Source of the DNA: Orthonyx spaldingii
Lineage: Eukaryota; Chordata; Aves; Passeriformes; Orthonychidae
Direction of reading: 5' to 3'
Length of the DNA: 64,000 bases
Assembly (NCBI GenBank): GCA_013397795.1
Contig: VZTJ01003574.1
Location: forward strand, 2,025,834-2,089,833
In this document: positions 62,717 to 64,000 of the stretch, piece by piece
Position numbering within the stretch: the first letter of the stretch is position 1
How the letters are laid out: each line of letters opens with the position of its first letter
Made by a program: the position numbers and the translations under genes
Notes under the pieces: model-generated
What the model was told of the DNA's origin: nothing
The model's database searches: none
Seen by the model: only the letters and a program-made list of their open reading frames with translations

Positions 62717-63697
62717 TTAAAAGAGACTGGAAACAATATAATCTGTGTGAACACCATCTATCAGCCCAGCTCCATTGTCATGGACAAACCAGCAAGGAAT
62801 ATCAACCCCGTGGCTGGGATCTCTTCTGTAATCCTTCTGCCAGCCCCTGGAAGGGAAAACACAGCCATGGGAGTACTGAGGTAGGAACTGCACCTGGAAA
62901 AGGCAATCTTGCCTAAGTCTTTGCTAAGGACTTCATTGTTTTGTACCTTGTTACTGTCAGTTCATTGTTTTTAACAATCATTGTGGCATCCGGTTTCTTG
63001 GGATCAGACCCAGGATGAATTTCAAGTATGGTGAAGTCAATGGGCTGGAAAAACTGCCCTAAAAAGAGAAGCCAAAATTATCATTTCAGGCATTAAAACA
63101 GATATAAACCAAACAGAAATCCCAGAATTTCTACATTCCCGTGCTGGTTTCCATATCCCTTCAGGGTTTTGATTGGATAACCAAACACCAAGTTTCAGGT
63201 AAGACTGAACACATCCCTATGGTATTATTGGTATTATTTTCTGTTAATAACCCAGAAATGGATGTAAATTCCAGCTTCTGAGTGCACAGAACAATTACAG
63301 CCTTTTCTAAATATCCATCAAGATATCCTCACTTGGTGTCTTGTCTAGTCCATTGTGTTTATTACATGTTTTCCAAGTCTTCAGCTTTTTTTTAATCAAA
63401 TAATGCTTGTGTTGATTTCTGACATTTCTGGGTGATTGTTGTCAGCACAAGTACAATATCCTGTCTATAAATTATGTAGCCTCACAAGGAAAGACCAGCA
63501 GGGAAACACTAAACAAAGTCATACCTAATAATCCATGGGTCTGTTCAGACAGTTTATCACTTTTCAATGTATACAGTCCTAGGAAATCTTGGTGGAGAGG
63601 ATGTTTCTTCCATACTTGGTGCAAAACAACAACAAATGAGACACCACTGTCCATTGAGAGCACCAGATTTTTTTTTCTGTTAATTATCAAAGTTAAA
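62717..63697 (-). CDS. ITIH3: ITIH3, inter-alpha-trypsin inhibitor heavy chain 3, last three coding exons
   Basis: Minus-strand exons 63525-63697, 62947-63058 and 62717-62846 have AG/GT borders and matching phases, giving 138 residues to the TAA at 62717-62719. Diagnostic strings are VVVLHQVWKKHPLHQDFLG, EQTHGLLGQFFQPIDF, HPGSDPKKPDATMIVKNNE, CWFVHDNGAGLIDGVHTDYI and the end VSSLF. The VWKKHPLH and QPIDF forms favour ITIH3 over ITIH1. This is the C-terminal ITI heavy chain domain, which in the mature plasma protein is removed when the chain is linked to chondroitin sulfate. A possible ATTAAA poly(A) signal on the minus strand is at 62406-62411. The next exon upstream is beyond 64000; 63698-64000 reads as intron. 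Confidence 0.93.
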
Positions 63698-64000
63698 CTG
63701 AGGAAAAAAGGAAAACATGACTTAGAGTGTTGTGTTTGCCAGAGTTAACAGCAACAGGAAGAAATGTGACAAGAAGAAACATGTCCATGTGGCTTTATAA
63801 ACTGCTCAGTGTTTTTGAAAAGAGCAGGTTTGCTGCCTAGTTTGGTGCATGGGAGTCTCTCTGTGTTCACAGCCAGCCACAGAATCACATTAAATGACAC
63901 TGGAAAAGGCTCTGCCTTGCCTTTAAACTTTTCAGAAAGATGTTTTTAGCAAAACCTGTCCTTCAACAGTGTAATAAGTCACAGATAGGTTGGTGATATG

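Noticed and set aside
62603..62884. 93-codon plus-strand ORF bounded by cag and gtaggaac that looks like an internal exon
   Set aside because: The minus strand of the same interval encodes the conserved C-terminus of ITIH3 with matching phase; the plus-strand reading is its shadow.

Overview
The window is nuclear DNA from a bird, almost certainly a passerine. Exons are short with GT-AG introns. The transposon fossils are CR1 LINEs, and one copy of a tRNA-Ile-derived SINE with a CR1-like tail (TguSINE1 type, known from songbirds) lies in an intron. The gene order STIMATE - MUSTN1 - ITIH4 - (convergent) ITIH3 is the order of human 3p21.1 read in reverse. The calls rest on spliced translations compared with remembered family sequences; no search was run.

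Layout. Positions 1-14582 are the 3' part of STIMATE (TMEM110) intron 1; exon 1, which should encode about 53 residues, is off the left edge. STIMATE coding exons 2-8 run from 14583 to 28207 on +, with a possible alternative terminal exon at 31687-31821 and poly(A) signals at 29934 and 32054. MUSTN1 follows on + (34740-37968, three coding exons) behind a TATA promoter. A pyrimidine-rich minisatellite (about 38490-39010) lies just after its poly(A) signal. ITIH4 occupies 41430-58792 on + as 23 coding exons that join without a break into one 877-residue reading frame. A 3.7 kb gene-free stretch separates it from the last three coding exons of ITIH3 on the minus strand (62717-63697); the rest of ITIH3 lies beyond the right edge.

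Functional picture. STIMATE is an ER membrane protein that promotes STIM1 activation at ER-plasma membrane junctions. MUSTN1 is a small nuclear-type protein of muscle and skeletal tissue. ITIH4 and ITIH3 are secreted liver plasma proteins of the inter-alpha-trypsin inhibitor heavy chain family. The most interesting points are: a STIMATE stop codon that lies inside a usable splice donor, in the same phase as both a downstream cryptic exon and MUSTN1 exon 2; a run of five small phase 1-1 exons in ITIH4; and a STOP-containing alternative acceptor at ITIH4 exon 13. No wholly new system was found; the long ORFs outside these genes look like repeat or intron noise.
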